A stretch of DNA of 64,000 bases from Streptomyces scabiei 87.22 (GCF_000091305.1 NC_013929.1:5270001-5334000); one strand, 5' to 3'; shown: positions 26,709 to 35,881, numbered from the stretch's first letter. Notes: generated by a model not told the origin, from the sequence alone. Numbers and translations are program-made.

Positions 26709-28220
26709 CGCATGCCGACCGCCACCACCGTCCCTGCCCCCGCCTCCGGCACCCGAGGCCACCCCCGGCGCTGGCTGATCCTCGGGGTCATCTGTCTCGC
26801 CCAGCTCACCGTGCTGCTGGACAACACCGTGCTGAACGTGGCGGTCCCCTCCCTCACCGAGGAACTGGGCGCGGCCACCTCGGACATCCAGTGGATGATC
26901 AACGCGTACTCGCTGGTGCAGTCGGGACTGCTGCTCACCGCGGGCAGCATGGCCGACCGCTACGGCCGCAAGAAGATGCTGGTCACCGGGCTGGTGCTGT
27001 TCGGTATCGGTTCGCTGGTGGCCGGACTCGCCCAGTCCGCCGGGCAGTTGATCGCCGCGCGGGCCGGGATGGGCGTCGGCGGCGCGCTGCTGCTCACCAC
27101 GACCCTCGCCGTCGCGATGCAGATCTTCGCCCCGGAGGAGCAGCCCCGGGCGATCGGCGTCTGGGCCGCGGTCAACGCCCTCGGCTTCGCCGCCGGACCC
27201 CTCCTCGGCGGCTTCGTGCTCGCCCACTTCTGGTGGGGCGCCATCTTCCTGATCAACCTGCCGGTCGCCGCGCTGGGCGTGGTGGCCGTGATCGCCCTGG
27301 TCCCGGAGTCGAAGAACCCGCTGGGGGACCGGCCGGACCTGCTGGGGGCGGTGCTCTCGACGATCGGGATGACCGCTCTCGTCTACGCGATCATCTCGGG
27401 CCCCGAGCACGGCTGGACGTCGGGTCTCGTGCTCGCCACGGCCGCCGTGGCCGTCCTCGTCCTCGCGGCCTTCGCGTACTGGGAGAGCCGCATCCCGTTC
27501 CCCATGCTCGACCCGCACTTCTTCCGCGACCGGCGCTTCACGGGTGCCGTCGCCGGGGCGGTCCTGATCACGTTCGGCATGGGCGGCGCGCTCTTCCTCC
27601 TCACCCAGCATCTGCAGTTCGTGCTCGGCTACGACGCGTGGGAGGCGGGGCTGCGGACCGCGCCCCTCGCCCTGGTCGTCGTCGTGCTCAACTTCTCCGG
27701 ACTGTCCGCGAAGTGGACGGCCCGACTGGGGATGCCGGTGTCGATCCTGCTCGGCATGGTGCTGATGTCCGGCGGACTGGTCTCCATCGCGACGACGGCC
27801 TCCGGCGGCTACGCCTGGACACTGCTCGGGCTGGTGCTGATCGGGGTGGGCTGCGCGATGGCCAACCCCGCGATGGCGCACGCGATCATGAGCGCGATCC
27901 CGCCGGCCAAGGCGGGGGTCGGGGCCGGGATCAACGGCACGCTGGCGGAGTTCGGCACCGGGCTGGGGGTGGCGGTACTGGGGGCGGTGCTCAACTCCCG
28001 CTTCGTGGCGCTGATCCCGGTGGCCGCGGTGTCGCTGCCGGCCGCGCTCGGGGCGGCCGACACGGCCGCGGAACGGGCCCGGGTGATGGCCGCGTTCTCC
28101 TCCGGGCTGGAGACGAGTCTGCTGGTGGGGGCGGTGGCCGTGCTGCTCGGAGGGCTGGTGGCGGCGGGGTTGCTGCGCCGGGCGGAGAAGGGGGCGGTGG
28201 GATCGGTGGGCGCCGCATAG
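26703..28220 (+). CDS. MFS transporter, DHA2 (EmrB/QacA) drug exporter family
   Basis: A 505-residue protein with 14 predicted helices. LDNTVLNVAVPSLTEEL (about 39-55) is the DHA2 motif of helix 1, and GSMADRYGRKKML (about 82-94) is MFS motif A. It is likely a proton-driven exporter of a toxic compound. A TetR gene follows 141 bases downstream and a palindromic operator overlaps the promoter. GTG 26703 and ATG 26712 are both possible starts; the difference is three residues. Confidence 0.88.
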   Translation: MYRMPTATTVPAPASGTRGHPRRWLILGVICLAQLTVLLDNTVLNVAVPSLTEELGAATSDIQWMINAYSLVQSGLLLTAGSMADRYGRKKMLVTGLVLFGIGSLVAGLAQSAGQLIAARAGMGVGGALLLTTTLAVAMQIFAPEEQPRAIGVWAAVNALGFAAGPLLGGFVLAHFWWGAIFLINLPVAALGVVAVIALVPESKNPLGDRPDLLGAVLSTIGMTALVYAIISGPEHGWTSGLVLATAAVAVLVLAAFAYWESRIPFPMLDPHFFRDRRFTGAVAGAVLITFGMGGALFLLTQHLQFVLGYDAWEAGLRTAPLALVVVVLNFSGLSAKWTARLGMPVSILLGMVLMSGGLVSIATTASGGYAWTLLGLVLIGVGCAMANPAMAHAIMSAIPPAKAGVGAGINGTLAEFGTGLGVAVLGAVLNSRFVALIPVAAVSLPAALGAADTAAERARVMAAFSSGLETSLLVGAVAVLLGGLVAAGLLRRAEKGAVGSVGAA

Positions 28221-28361
28221 CCCGGGGAGTCACGTCGTCTGGCGGCCGCCGCGCCCGGCGTGGTCGTACGCGCCCCCGGGGCGGAGCCGCGCATCGCGAC
28301 AGCCCCGTTCCTTGGGGCCCTAGCATCGTCACCACTGGAGGAACGTCTTGGAAGGTGCGTC

Positions 28362-29123
28362 ATGGTGAAGGGAGCCGGTCGGCCCGAAGGTGCCGCGCGG
28401 GCCAGTGTCTGGCTGGAGGGGACGGCCAGGGCACGCCGGGGCGGGCAGCCGTCGGGGCTGGACCGTGAGCGGATCACCGCGGCGTCCGTACGGCTGCTCG
28501 ACGCCGAGGGGCTGGGCGGGTTCTCGATGCGCCGGCTGGCCGCCGAGCTGAACGTGACGGCGATGTCGGTCTACTGGTACGTGGACACCAAGGACGAACT
28601 GCTGGAACTGGCGCTCGACCAGGCGTTCGCCGAGATGCGGCTGCCCCCGGAGGTCTCCGACGAGGACTGGCGGAGCCAACTGCGCACGCTGGCCGGGGAG
28701 TACCGGGCGGTCCTGGTCCGCCACCCCTGGGTGTCACCCCTGGCCGGTACCTTCCTCAACATCGGCCCGCGCTCGCTCGACTTCTCGCTCGCCGTGCAGC
28801 GCGTGATCGGCCTGACCGGGCTGCCCCCGCGCGGCCAGGCCGGCGCGATCGCCGCGGTCTTCCAGTTCGTCTACGGCTTCGGCACCATCGAGGGCCACTT
28901 CGTGCAGCGCTGCGCCGCCGCGGGGGTGACCCAGGAGGAGTACTTCCGCCAGGCCATGAGCGCGGTGTCCGACTCCCTCGCCCCGCACGAGGTCATCCGG
29001 CACTCCGCGGACCTCATGGAGGCCCGCGGCGGTGACACCGTCGAGGAGATGCGCGAACGGGACTTCGTCTACGCCCTGGAGACCCTCGTCGCCGGCATCG
29101 AGGTGATGGCGACGAGGGGCTGA
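28362..29123 (+). CDS. TetR-family repressor with TetR_C-type ligand domain
   Basis: The 253-residue protein has an N-terminal helix-turn-helix (LDRERITAASVRLLDAEGLGGFSMRRLAAELNV..., about 31-76; the recognition part ends VTAMSVYWYVDTKDELL) and a C-terminal ligand-binding domain of the tetracycline-repressor subtype. GGAAGG lies six bases before ATG 28362. It probably represses the neighbouring DHA2 exporter at the palindromes 26665-26708 and releases upon binding the exported compound. Confidence 0.88.
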   Translation: MVKGAGRPEGAARASVWLEGTARARRGGQPSGLDRERITAASVRLLDAEGLGGFSMRRLAAELNVTAMSVYWYVDTKDELLELALDQAFAEMRLPPEVSDEDWRSQLRTLAGEYRAVLVRHPWVSPLAGTFLNIGPRSLDFSLAVQRVIGLTGLPPRGQAGAIAAVFQFVYGFGTIEGHFVQRCAAAGVTQEEYFRQAMSAVSDSLAPHEVIRHSADLMEARGGDTVEEMRERDFVYALETLVAGIEVMATRG

Positions 29124-29179
29124 ACCACCCGCCCGCGGGCCCCGGCGTGATCCGAACGACAGGCCCCGGCCCCTCAGCC

Positions 29180-29644
29180 CTACTGCGCCAGCCGTGCCGG
29201 GAAGCCCCCGGTGGCCACCGGCCCCCACTTCACCGGGGTGACCCGGATGATCGACTTGCCCTGCTTGACCATCGCCTCCCGGTACTCGTCCCAGTCCGGG
29301 TGCTCGCCCGAGATGTTGCGGAAGTACTCCACCAGGGGCTCGACCGAGTCCGGCGAGTCGAGGACCTCCGCCGTGCCGTCGATCTGGACCCAGGGGCCGT
29401 CCCAGTCGTCGCTCAGCACGACGACGCTCACGCGCTCGTCCCGCTTGGCGTTGCGCGTCTTGGCCCGCTCGGGATACGTGGAGACCACGATCCGGCCCGC
29501 GTCGTCGACGCCGCAGGTCAGCGGGGATGCCTGGGGGCTGCCGTCGGCCCGCCGGGTGAGCAGGAGCGCCCGGTGCCGGGGGCGGACGAAGTCGAGCAGC
29601 TCTTCGCGGGAGACCGAGGTGTTGGTCGCGATGTTCCTTGCCAT
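29180..29644 (-). CDS. PPOX-class (probably F420-dependent) oxidoreductase
   Basis: A 154-residue split-barrel flavoprotein: RHRALLLTRRADGSPQASPLTCGVDDAGRIVVST (about 23-56) and VSVVVLSDDWDGPWVQIDGTAEVLD (about 71-95). It is of the Rv1155-like TIGR03618 type that often binds F420 rather than FMN; substrate unknown. It converges on the TetR gene and follows the YceI gene on the same strand after about 100 bases. Start at ATG 29644 matches the family N-terminus. Confidence 0.82.
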   Translation of the reverse strand: MARNIATNTSVSREELLDFVRPRHRALLLTRRADGSPQASPLTCGVDDAGRIVVSTYPERAKTRNAKRDERVSVVVLSDDWDGPWVQIDGTAEVLDSPDSVEPLVEYFRNISGEHPDWDEYREAMVKQGKSIIRVTPVKWGPVATGGFPARLAQ

Positions 29645-29741
29645 GGCGCCCAGCGTAGGCCGCGCCCGCCTCACGAGCCTGTCCCTGGCGTGCGTACCCA
29701 CGTGCCCGGCCCAGTGCCCCCGTCCCTCATACTCGCGTCCC

Positions 29742-30605
29742 TCATCCCCGCGGAGGGGCCTCGCCCTGCACGGCCTGGATGTCCAGCTCGACCTTGAGCG
29801 TCGTACCGATCGCCGCGATCCCCGCCTGCACCACCTGGTTGTAGTTCATGGCGAAGTCCGCACGGTGGAGTTCGGTGGTGGCGCGGAAGGCGGCGCGGGT
29901 GCCGCCCCAGGGGTCCGCGCCGGTGCCCAGGTACGTCAGGTCCAGGTCCACGGGCCGTACGACCCCGCGCATGCCCAGCTCGCCGTGGACCGTCCAGCGG
30001 TCCGGGCCGGCCGGGGCCAGGCCCGTCGAGACGTAGGTGATCTCCGGGTACCGTTCGGCGTCCAGGAAGTCCGGCGACCGCAGATGCCGGTCCCGCGTCG
30101 CGTTCCCGGTGTCGATCGAGGCGGCCCGGATCACCGCCTCCACCCGGGACTTGGTGCCCTCGTCCGGTGCCGGGGCGATCTCGATCGAGGCCGAGAAGTC
30201 GGTGAAGCGGCCGTGGACGCTGGAGATGCCGAGATGCTGGGCCAGGGCGGCGACGGAGGAGTGGGCGGGGTCGACGCTCCAGGGGCCGGGCGGCGGCAGT
30301 TCCGCGCCGCCGAGCCGGGCGAGGGTGACCGTGCCGACCTCCGCGCGGCCGCTCGCCGTCACCAGGGCTCCGGCGGCGACGGGACTGTAGCCGACCGCCG
30401 TGACGATCACCGTGTACGCGCCCGGCGCGAGAGCCGTCGGGTCGTGCACGCGCCCTTCGGCGTCCGCCCCGGCCCGCAGCACCTGCGTACCGGTCATGTC
30501 GGTCACCGTGACGACCGCGTGCGACACGGCCCAGCCGTCCCGGGTCTGGATCCTCGCGGTCAGTCCGGTCAGTCCGGTCGGTCCGGTCGGTCCGGTCGGT
30601 TCCAT
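29742..30605 (-). CDS. YceI-family protein with N-terminal carboxypeptidase-regulatory-like domain
   Basis: Residues about 1-18 are a GPTG/LTGL repeat, residues about 18-98 a beta-sandwich of the carboxypeptidase-regulatory type (VVTVTDMTGTQVLRAGADAEGRV, GAYTVIVTAVGYSPV), and residues about 106-280 a YceI lipocalin-like domain (WSVDPAHSSVAALAQHLGISSVHGRF, RDRHLRSPDFLDAERYPEITY). YceI proteins bind isoprenoid lipids such as polyprenyl chains. No signal peptide is seen. The N-terminal domain is the same kind as the three at the end of the exporter encoded just upstream (30682-33183), suggesting joint function. ATG 30605 has GGAGTGGG upstream. Confidence 0.85.
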   Translation of the reverse strand: MEPTGPTGPTGLTGLTARIQTRDGWAVSHAVVTVTDMTGTQVLRAGADAEGRVHDPTALAPGAYTVIVTAVGYSPVAAGALVTASGRAEVGTVTLARLGGAELPPPGPWSVDPAHSSVAALAQHLGISSVHGRFTDFSASIEIAPAPDEGTKSRVEAVIRAASIDTGNATRDRHLRSPDFLDAERYPEITYVSTGLAPAGPDRWTVHGELGMRGVVRPVDLDLTYLGTGADPWGGTRAAFRATTELHRADFAMNYNQVVQAGIAAIGTTLKVELDIQAVQGEAPPRG

Positions 30606-30631
30606 GTCCGTCCCACTCCTCAGCGATGCGG

Positions 30632-30665
30632 CCGGCCGGTGGAGCGGGGTGGCTCCACCGGCCGG
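30632..30665 (-). terminator. Intercistronic hairpin
   Basis: A perfect 14-bp stem (CCGGCCGGTGGAGC at 30632-30645 with its complement at 30652-30665) and a 6-base loop lie between the exporter and the YceI gene, which share a strand. It may attenuate transcription into YceI or protect the exporter mRNA end. There is no T-run. Confidence 0.6.
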
Positions 30666-30681
30666 TGGTTCGACTTCTGAA

Positions 30682-33183
30682 CTACTCGCCGGGGTGGGCG
30701 AGTTCGATGTCGTGGCCGTCGACGCCGGGTCCGGCGACCGTCAGGGCCGTGGCCACGGGCGGGTAGCCGGTCGCGATGACCGTGTACTCGCCGCTGTCCA
30801 GATCGGTGAAGGCGTACGCCCCGTCCGTGCCGGTGGTGGCCGTGCCGACCACGTTGCCCGCCGCGTCGACGAGGGTCACCCGGGCGTCGGCCAGCGCTCC
30901 GCCCGGCGCCCGGACGACCCCCTGGAGCCGTGCCCCGGCCTCCAGGTCGATCTCGATCCGGGTGACCCCGGTGCCACCGACCTCGACGGGCAGCGCGCGC
31001 GGCCGGAACCCGGCGGCGTTCACCGCGACGGTCACCCCGCCCGGCACCAGTTCGCCGAAGCCGAACTCGCCCTGCTCGCCGGTGACTCCACTGGCCAGCA
31101 CGTCGCCGCGCACATCGGTCACCACGACCATGGCGTCCTGGACGGCCGACCCGGCCCCGGCGGCCCGCACCACACCGCTGAGCCCGCTCGTGCCGCTGAG
31201 CAGGATGTCGTACGCGACCGGCTCGCCGCCCACGACCACCGTGGACGCCTGCGGCTGGAAGCCGTCGGCGGCCGCGATCAGGACGTACGACCCGGGGGCG
31301 GGCGCGTCGACCGTGTAAATTCCGTCGGCCCCCGCGACCGAACGGCCGAGCTGCCGTCCGCCGAGCGAGATCAGGGTGACGACGGCCCGCGGCACGGGCA
31401 CGCCCTCGGCCCCGCGGACGTGACCCCGTACGGGAGTCCCGCCGCCGCCCGGCACCTGAGCCGGAGCCGTGACCGCCGCCCGGTGCTCGGCGGTCGCGGC
31501 GGAGTCGGCGGACGCGGTGGTCTCCTCGGACACCGTGGCCGGTGTCGCGGCCGGTGTCGCGGCCGGGAGGGTCTCGGTCGACTGGGCCGCCTGGGCGAGC
31601 GCCCCGGTGGTCCGCAGCGGGACCTCCTTGATGAAGAGGGAGAAGACGAGCGCGAGGACGGCGAAGGGGGCCGCGTAGAGGAAGACGTCGCCGATGCCGT
31701 GGCCGTAGGCGCTCTCGATGACCGAGCGGATCGGCGTGGGCAGGGCGTCCAGGTCGGGGATCTCGCCGTGGCCCGTGGCCGAACCGGACACGCCCAGCTT
31801 GGCGAGGCCCTCCTGGGCGTAGTGCGAGATCCGGTGGCTCAGGACCGCACCCAGCGCCGAGACGCCGATCGCGCCGCCGAGGGAGCGGAAGAAGGTGACG
31901 ACCGAGCTGGCGGCACCGAGGTCGCCGGGGGCCACCTGGTTCTGGGTGCACAGCACCAGGTTCTGCATCATCATGCCGACGCCGAGCCCGAGCAGCGCCA
32001 TGAAGATCGCCACGTGCCAGTACGCGGTGTCGTACCGGAGCGTGCCCAGCAGGGCGAGCCCCGAGGTCACCAGCACACCGCCGGCGAGCAGCCAGGCCTT
32101 CCAGCGGCCGGTACGGGTGATGACCTGGCCGGAGACGGTCGAGGAGACGAACAGACCGGCGATCATCGGAATCGTCATGACGCCGGACATGGTCGGCGAC
32201 TTGTCGCGGGCCAGCTGGAAGTACTGGCTGAAGAAGATCGTGCCCGCGAACATCGCGACACCGACGAAGAGCGAGGCCAGCGACGCCAGCGCGATCGTCC
32301 GGTTGCGGAACAGCCGCAACGGCATGATCGGCTCGCTCGCCTTCGACTCGACCAGCAGGAACAGCGCGAGCAGCGCCACCGTGCCGCCGACCATCGTGTA
32401 CGTCTGCCACGACACCCAGTCGTACTTGTCACCGGCGAAGGTGACCCAGATCAGCAGCAGGCAGACCGCGGCGGTGATGAGGAGCGCGCCGGCCCAGTCG
32501 ACCTTCACCTTGCGCTTGACGACCGGCAGGTGCAGGGTCCGCTGCAGCACGACCAGGGCGATGACGGCGAAGGGCACGCCGACGTAGAAGCACCAGCGCC
32601 AGCCGAGCCAGCTGGTGTCGGTGATGACACCGCCGACCAGCGGGCCGCCGACCATGGCGGTCGCGAAGGTGGCGCCGAGGTAGCCGTTGTACCGGCCGCG
32701 TTCGCGCGGGGAGATCATCGCCGCGAGGATGATCTGGGCCAGGGCGGAGAGCCCGCCCATGCCGACGCCCTGGACCGCCCGGAAGGTGATGAGCATCCCG
32801 GCGTTCTGCGACAGACCGGCGGCGGCCGACCCGAGCACGAAGATCACGAGCGCGAGCTGGATCAGCAGCTTCTTGGAGAACAGGTCGGCGAGCTTGCCCC
32901 ACAGCGGGGTGGACGCGGTCATCGCGAGGAGCGACGCGGTCACCACCCAGGTGTAGGCGCTCTGTCCGCCGCCCAGGTCCTTGATGATGTCCGGCAGCGC
33001 GTTCGACACGATCGTCGACGACAGGATCGCCACGAACATGCCGAGCAGCAGTCCGGTCAGCGCTTCCATGATCTGCCGGTGCGTCATCGGGGCGTGGTCG
33101 CCACCGCTGTGGGGAGCACCCTTGGCGGTGCCTCCTCCGTGCTTGGCGTGAGCCCGCACACCGGCTGGTGTGGTCGTTGCCAT
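30682..33183 (-). CDS. MFS DHA2 exporter with three C-terminal carboxypeptidase-regulatory-like domains
   Basis: Residues about 35-530 form a 14-helix DHA2 transporter (SSTIVSNALPDIIKDLGG motif in helix 1; GKLADLFSKK motif A; RAVQGVGMGG). After an Ala/Thr/Glu linker (about 530-585), three similar beta-sandwich repeats follow (about 590-665, 670-745, 750-830), each with V(R)G-type openings, RAVVTL or DARVTLVD strands and GxYTV-type turns. At 833 residues it is far longer than typical transporters (about 500). The repeats are of the kind seen in extracytoplasmic proteins; their side of the membrane is uncertain. A MarR regulator is encoded upstream on the same strand. Confidence 0.88.
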   Translation of the reverse strand: MATTTPAGVRAHAKHGGGTAKGAPHSGGDHAPMTHRQIMEALTGLLLGMFVAILSSTIVSNALPDIIKDLGGGQSAYTWVVTASLLAMTASTPLWGKLADLFSKKLLIQLALVIFVLGSAAAGLSQNAGMLITFRAVQGVGMGGLSALAQIILAAMISPRERGRYNGYLGATFATAMVGGPLVGGVITDTSWLGWRWCFYVGVPFAVIALVVLQRTLHLPVVKRKVKVDWAGALLITAAVCLLLIWVTFAGDKYDWVSWQTYTMVGGTVALLALFLLVESKASEPIMPLRLFRNRTIALASLASLFVGVAMFAGTIFFSQYFQLARDKSPTMSGVMTIPMIAGLFVSSTVSGQVITRTGRWKAWLLAGGVLVTSGLALLGTLRYDTAYWHVAIFMALLGLGVGMMMQNLVLCTQNQVAPGDLGAASSVVTFFRSLGGAIGVSALGAVLSHRISHYAQEGLAKLGVSGSATGHGEIPDLDALPTPIRSVIESAYGHGIGDVFLYAAPFAVLALVFSLFIKEVPLRTTGALAQAAQSTETLPAATPAATPATVSEETTASADSAATAEHRAAVTAPAQVPGGGGTPVRGHVRGAEGVPVPRAVVTLISLGGRQLGRSVAGADGIYTVDAPAPGSYVLIAAADGFQPQASTVVVGGEPVAYDILLSGTSGLSGVVRAAGAGSAVQDAMVVVTDVRGDVLASGVTGEQGEFGFGELVPGGVTVAVNAAGFRPRALPVEVGGTGVTRIEIDLEAGARLQGVVRAPGGALADARVTLVDAAGNVVGTATTGTDGAYAFTDLDSGEYTVIATGYPPVATALTVAGPGVDGHDIELAHPGE

Positions 33184-33322
33184 GGGGCTTCCTTTTCCTA
33201 CGGGTCTTTGCGGGTGTACGGGTCGGGGGGAACGCCGCTGTACGGGCGTACGGAACGGGGTACGGATCGTGGGGCCGCGGTGTGGGCCGCCGGGCGGGGC
33301 CCGCGCGTCGTCGCGTCGGCCG

Positions 33323-33769
33323 TCAGGCGGGGGTACGGGTCGTGGTGGCGTCGAAGCTCTCGCGGAGCCGGGCCAGCAGCCGGGCGAGTTCGACGATCTC
33401 GTCGTCGGACCAGTCGCTGAGCCGGTCGGCCATCAGCCGGGTGCTGCGCCGGTCCAGCTCCGCGAGCACGGCCCGGCCCGCGGGGGTCAGGCGCAGGATG
33501 CGTGAGCGCCTGTCCACCGGGTCGGGGAGGCGTTCGATCCACCCCCGCTCGGCGACGTGGGCGACATGGCGGCTGGTCACCGACATGTCCACCGAGAGCA
33601 GCTCGGCGAGCCTGCTCATCCGCATCTCGCCGTGCCGGCCGAGCAGGGTCAGGACGCCCGCCGATCCGCCGGGGCACTCGTGCGGCAGCATCCTGGTGAG
33701 CTCCCGCTTCACGGCCCCGATGGCACTGAGCTGGCGGACCAGCTCCTCGTAGTGCGCCTGCCCGGCCAT
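33323..33769 (-). CDS. MarR-family transcriptional regulator
   Basis: The 148-residue protein has the MarR winged helix: GVLTLLGRHGEMRMSRLAELLSVDMSVTSRHVAHVAERGWIERL (about 38-81) followed by DPVDRRSRILRLTPAGRAVL (wing and helix, about 82-101). GGGAGGG lies five bases upstream of ATG 33769. It precedes the exporter gene by about 140 bases on the same strand, so it likely controls itself and the exporter through the repeats at 33789-33830. Confidence 0.9.
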   Translation of the reverse strand: MAGQAHYEELVRQLSAIGAVKRELTRMLPHECPGGSAGVLTLLGRHGEMRMSRLAELLSVDMSVTSRHVAHVAERGWIERLPDPVDRRSRILRLTPAGRAVLAELDRRSTRLMADRLSDWSDDEIVELARLLARLRESFDATTTRTPA

Positions 33770-33788
33770 GGAGTCCCTCCCGTGTTTG

Positions 33789-33830
33789 TTGCTTAGGGCA
33801 ACCATAAGACTGGATGGTTGCTGCAGGCAA
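33789..33830. promoter_or_regulatory. MarR operator: paired TTGC-N5-GCAA repeats
   Basis: TTGC-TTAGG-GCAA (33789-33801) and TTGC-TGCAG-GCAA (33818-33830) flank a larger inverted repeat GCAACCAT (33798-33805) / ATGGTTGC (33814-33821). Two overlapping dimer sites 20-62 bases upstream of the marR start are typical of MarR autorepression. Confidence 0.65.
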
Positions 33831-33941
33831 ATGAAATGAGGTCCGTGCGGCCCAAGTCTTGGCAAAGGAGAACAGTGCGCGGTCGGGTGGCGGACGACCC
33901 CGCTTGGGGGCGTCCTCCGGGATTCGCTAAGGTCTCGGGCC

Positions 33942-34145
33942 ATGGCCGACAACCAGAACCCCCACACCCAGGGCAACTACGACCCCGCGGGGAGCACGCA
34001 GATGTTCCGCGCCTTCGTCGACGAGACGCCTTCGGGGGGCCGTCAGCCCGCCGCGAGGGGCTCCGCCGGGCCGCGGGTCGGTGTGATCGTCGGTGTTCTC
34101 GCGGCGGTGGCCGTGGTCGCCGCGGTGGTGTGGCTGGCGCTGTAG
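33942..34145 (+). CDS. Small single-pass membrane protein
   Basis: A 67-residue protein with a polar N-terminal half (MADNQNPHTQGNYDPAGSTQ, conserved-looking QMFRAFVDE) and one C-terminal transmembrane helix (VGVIVGVLAAVAVVAAVVWLAL) ending two residues from the terminus, the layout of a tail-anchored protein. Function unknown. It sits between the marR promoter and an intergenic repeat, transcribed alone. Confidence 0.75.
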   Translation: MADNQNPHTQGNYDPAGSTQMFRAFVDETPSGGRQPAARGSAGPRVGVIVGVLAAVAVVAAVVWLAL

Positions 34146-34220
34146 CCCCCCGGGGTGCGGGGCGCGCCTACTCATGTGCCGCCGCCTGTGATCGGGCGGG
34201 CCCGGGTGCGTCGTGGTTGC

Positions 34221-34343
34221 TCGCGCAGTTCCCCGCGCCCCTGAAAAGCCGGGCTGCGCCCGCTGCTTTTCAGGCCCGCAGGACCGTTGGCTTTTCAGGC
34301 CCGCAGGGGCCTGATGCTGTGAGGGGCGCGGGGAACTGTGCGA
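34221..34343. repeat. Streptomyces intergenic inverted-repeat element
   Basis: A 22-base left arm (34221-34242, starting TCGCGCAGTTCCCCGCGCCC) is matched by a right arm at 34322-34343 with one mismatch. Inside are two direct copies of CTTTTCAGGCCCGCAGG (34266-34282, 34291-34307). The motif GTTCCCCGCGCCCCTGAAAAG is a very common repeat between genes in Streptomyces chromosomes. Here it lies between the tail-anchored protein gene and the convergent sigma gene and may serve as a terminator. Confidence 0.75.
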
Positions 34344-34474
34344 GAAGCCCCACTCACCCGCACCCGACAACGCACCCGCACCCGCACACGTCCCGCGCAC
34401 ACGCCTACCGCCGGGGTGCCATGCTGCAATCGGCCCCCCGGCGGGTCACGTGTCAACGCGTGGCTGACGCCGGC

Positions 34475-35395
34475 TCAGTCGGAGATCAGGCCCTCGCGGA
34501 GCTGGGCCAGGGTCCGGGTGAGGAGGCGGGAGACGTGCATCTGGGAGATGCCGACCTCCTCGCCGATCTGGGACTGCGTCATGTTCGCGAAGAACCGGAG
34601 CATGATGATCCGGCGCTCGCGCGGCGGCAGCTTGGCCAGCAGCGGCTTGAGGGACTCGCGGTACTCCACGCCCTCCAGCGCCGTGTCCTCGTAGCCGAGA
34701 CGGTCCGCGAGGGAGCCCTCGCCGCCGTCGTCCTCGGGGGCCGGCGAGTCCAGTGACGACGCCGTGTAGGCGTTGCCGACCGCGAGGCCGTCGACGACGT
34801 CCTCCTCCGACACGCCCAGTACGGCGGCGAGTTCGGTGACCGTCGGGGAGCGGTCGAGCTTCTGCGACAGCTCGTCGCTGGCCTTGGTGAGGGCCAGGCG
34901 CAGCTCCTGCAGCCGGCGCGGAACCCGCACCGACCACGAGGTGTCGCGGAAGAACCGCTTGATCTCGCCCACGACCGTCGGCATCGCGAACGTCGGGAAC
35001 TCCACGCCCCGTTCGCAGTCGAAGCGGTCGATCGCCTTGATCAGGCCGATTGTGCCGACCTGGACGATGTCCTCCATCGGCTCGTTGCGCGACCGGAAAC
35101 GGGCGGCGGCGTAACGCACCAGCGGGAGGTTGAGCTCGATGAGGGTGTCCCGGACATAGGCACGCTCGGGGCTGTTCTCGTCCAGTGCGGCCAGCCGCAG
35201 GAACAGGGAGCGGGACAGGGTGCGGGTGTCGATGTTCGCCGAGGCCGACACGGCCGGAAGGTCAGTCACCGGCGGAGCCTGGGGACCGGGAAGGTCCTCA
35301 AGCGCCTGAAGGTCCTGAGGGGCCTGGATAGCGTCGGGCGCGGTTTCGCTCTTGTCGAGCGTGAGCACCTTCGAGCTGCCCTGGTCTGCGGACAT
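34475..35395 (-). CDS. sigN: SigB/SigF-family RNA polymerase sigma factor (SigN-like)
   Basis: The 306-residue protein has an N-terminal acidic/Pro-rich extension (about 1-60), region 1.2-2 (NLPLVRYAAARFRSRNEPMEDIVQVGTIGLIKAIDRFD), region 3 (VPRRLQELRLALTKASDELSQKLDRSP) and region 4 (LPPRERRIIMLRFFANMTQSQIGEEVGISQMHVSRLLTRTL). This is the SPO stress/sporulation sigma class. It is followed upstream by a second close relative (35914-36801). The tandem order and neighbours match the sigN-sigF pair of Streptomyces, which is why I use the symbol; the assignment is by context. Strong AAAGGGGG precedes ATG 35395. No anti-sigma gene is adjacent. Confidence 0.85.
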   Translation of the reverse strand: MSADQGSSKVLTLDKSETAPDAIQAPQDLQALEDLPGPQAPPVTDLPAVSASANIDTRTLSRSLFLRLAALDENSPERAYVRDTLIELNLPLVRYAAARFRSRNEPMEDIVQVGTIGLIKAIDRFDCERGVEFPTFAMPTVVGEIKRFFRDTSWSVRVPRRLQELRLALTKASDELSQKLDRSPTVTELAAVLGVSEEDVVDGLAVGNAYTASSLDSPAPEDDGGEGSLADRLGYEDTALEGVEYRESLKPLLAKLPPRERRIIMLRFFANMTQSQIGEEVGISQMHVSRLLTRTLAQLREGLISD

Positions 35396-35847
35396 GCCAC
35401 CCCCTTTGGGTCGCGGACGGTCGCGGCGGACGCTCCGTCGTAAGGAACGCAGCCTCCACCTGAATACCGGCGGCGAGGCCACGGCAAACGCGCTGGGGAG
35501 AGAATGTCACACGTCGGCAACGCGATGTAGTGACATGTCGACATGGAGAGGGTGAATAAGCCCTGGAAAAGGGCGGTCTGACGGGATTTCAGAGCAGTTC
35601 GGGCAGAAGGAGACGCGATGAGCGATTCGCTCTCTCCGGTGATCCTTCGACAGCGCATTCGGTCACGCCCATGGCCTGCGCACGCGCATCGCTGGCCGAT
35701 TCTGTGCGCCCCGCCTGCCCTCGTGCGCCCCGCGTGCCCCACGGTCCATCCGGGAATCCATGGAGGCTTTCTGGTTACCGACGGTCACCCGGCCCGCCCG
35801 CCCGGTTCGCTCACCGGGCGGCGCCCTCTCCGTCGACCCGCACGCAC
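35396..35847. other. Intergenic region upstream of the sigN-like gene, no convincing gene
   Basis: About 450 bases. A rightward frame opens at an ATG near 35618 behind AAGGAG, but its third-position GC is poor and it runs into the sigF coding sequence, so I do not call it. The region should hold the sigN-like promoter; I could not assign boxes. Confidence 0.4.
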
Positions 35848-35881
35848 CCGGCGGGCACCCGGGCACCCGGGTGCCCGCCGG
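35848..35881 (-). terminator. Terminator of the sigF-like gene
   Basis: A perfect 16-bp stem (35848-35863, CCGGCGGGCACCCGGG, with 35866-35881) and a 2-base loop lie 33 bases beyond the sigF stop on the minus strand. It separates the two sigma genes into independent units. Confidence 0.8.

Noticed and set aside
24248..26950. A 900-codon minus-strand frame opposite the GT39 gene
   Set aside because: Composition shadow of the GC-rich coding strand; the plus-strand protein has transmembrane helices and the family motif.
30400..33420. A 1006-codon plus-strand open frame across the exporter and YceI genes
   Set aside because: It is antisense to a clear MFS transporter with all its helices; its product is Asp/His/Arg/Gly-rich with no hydrophobic pattern.
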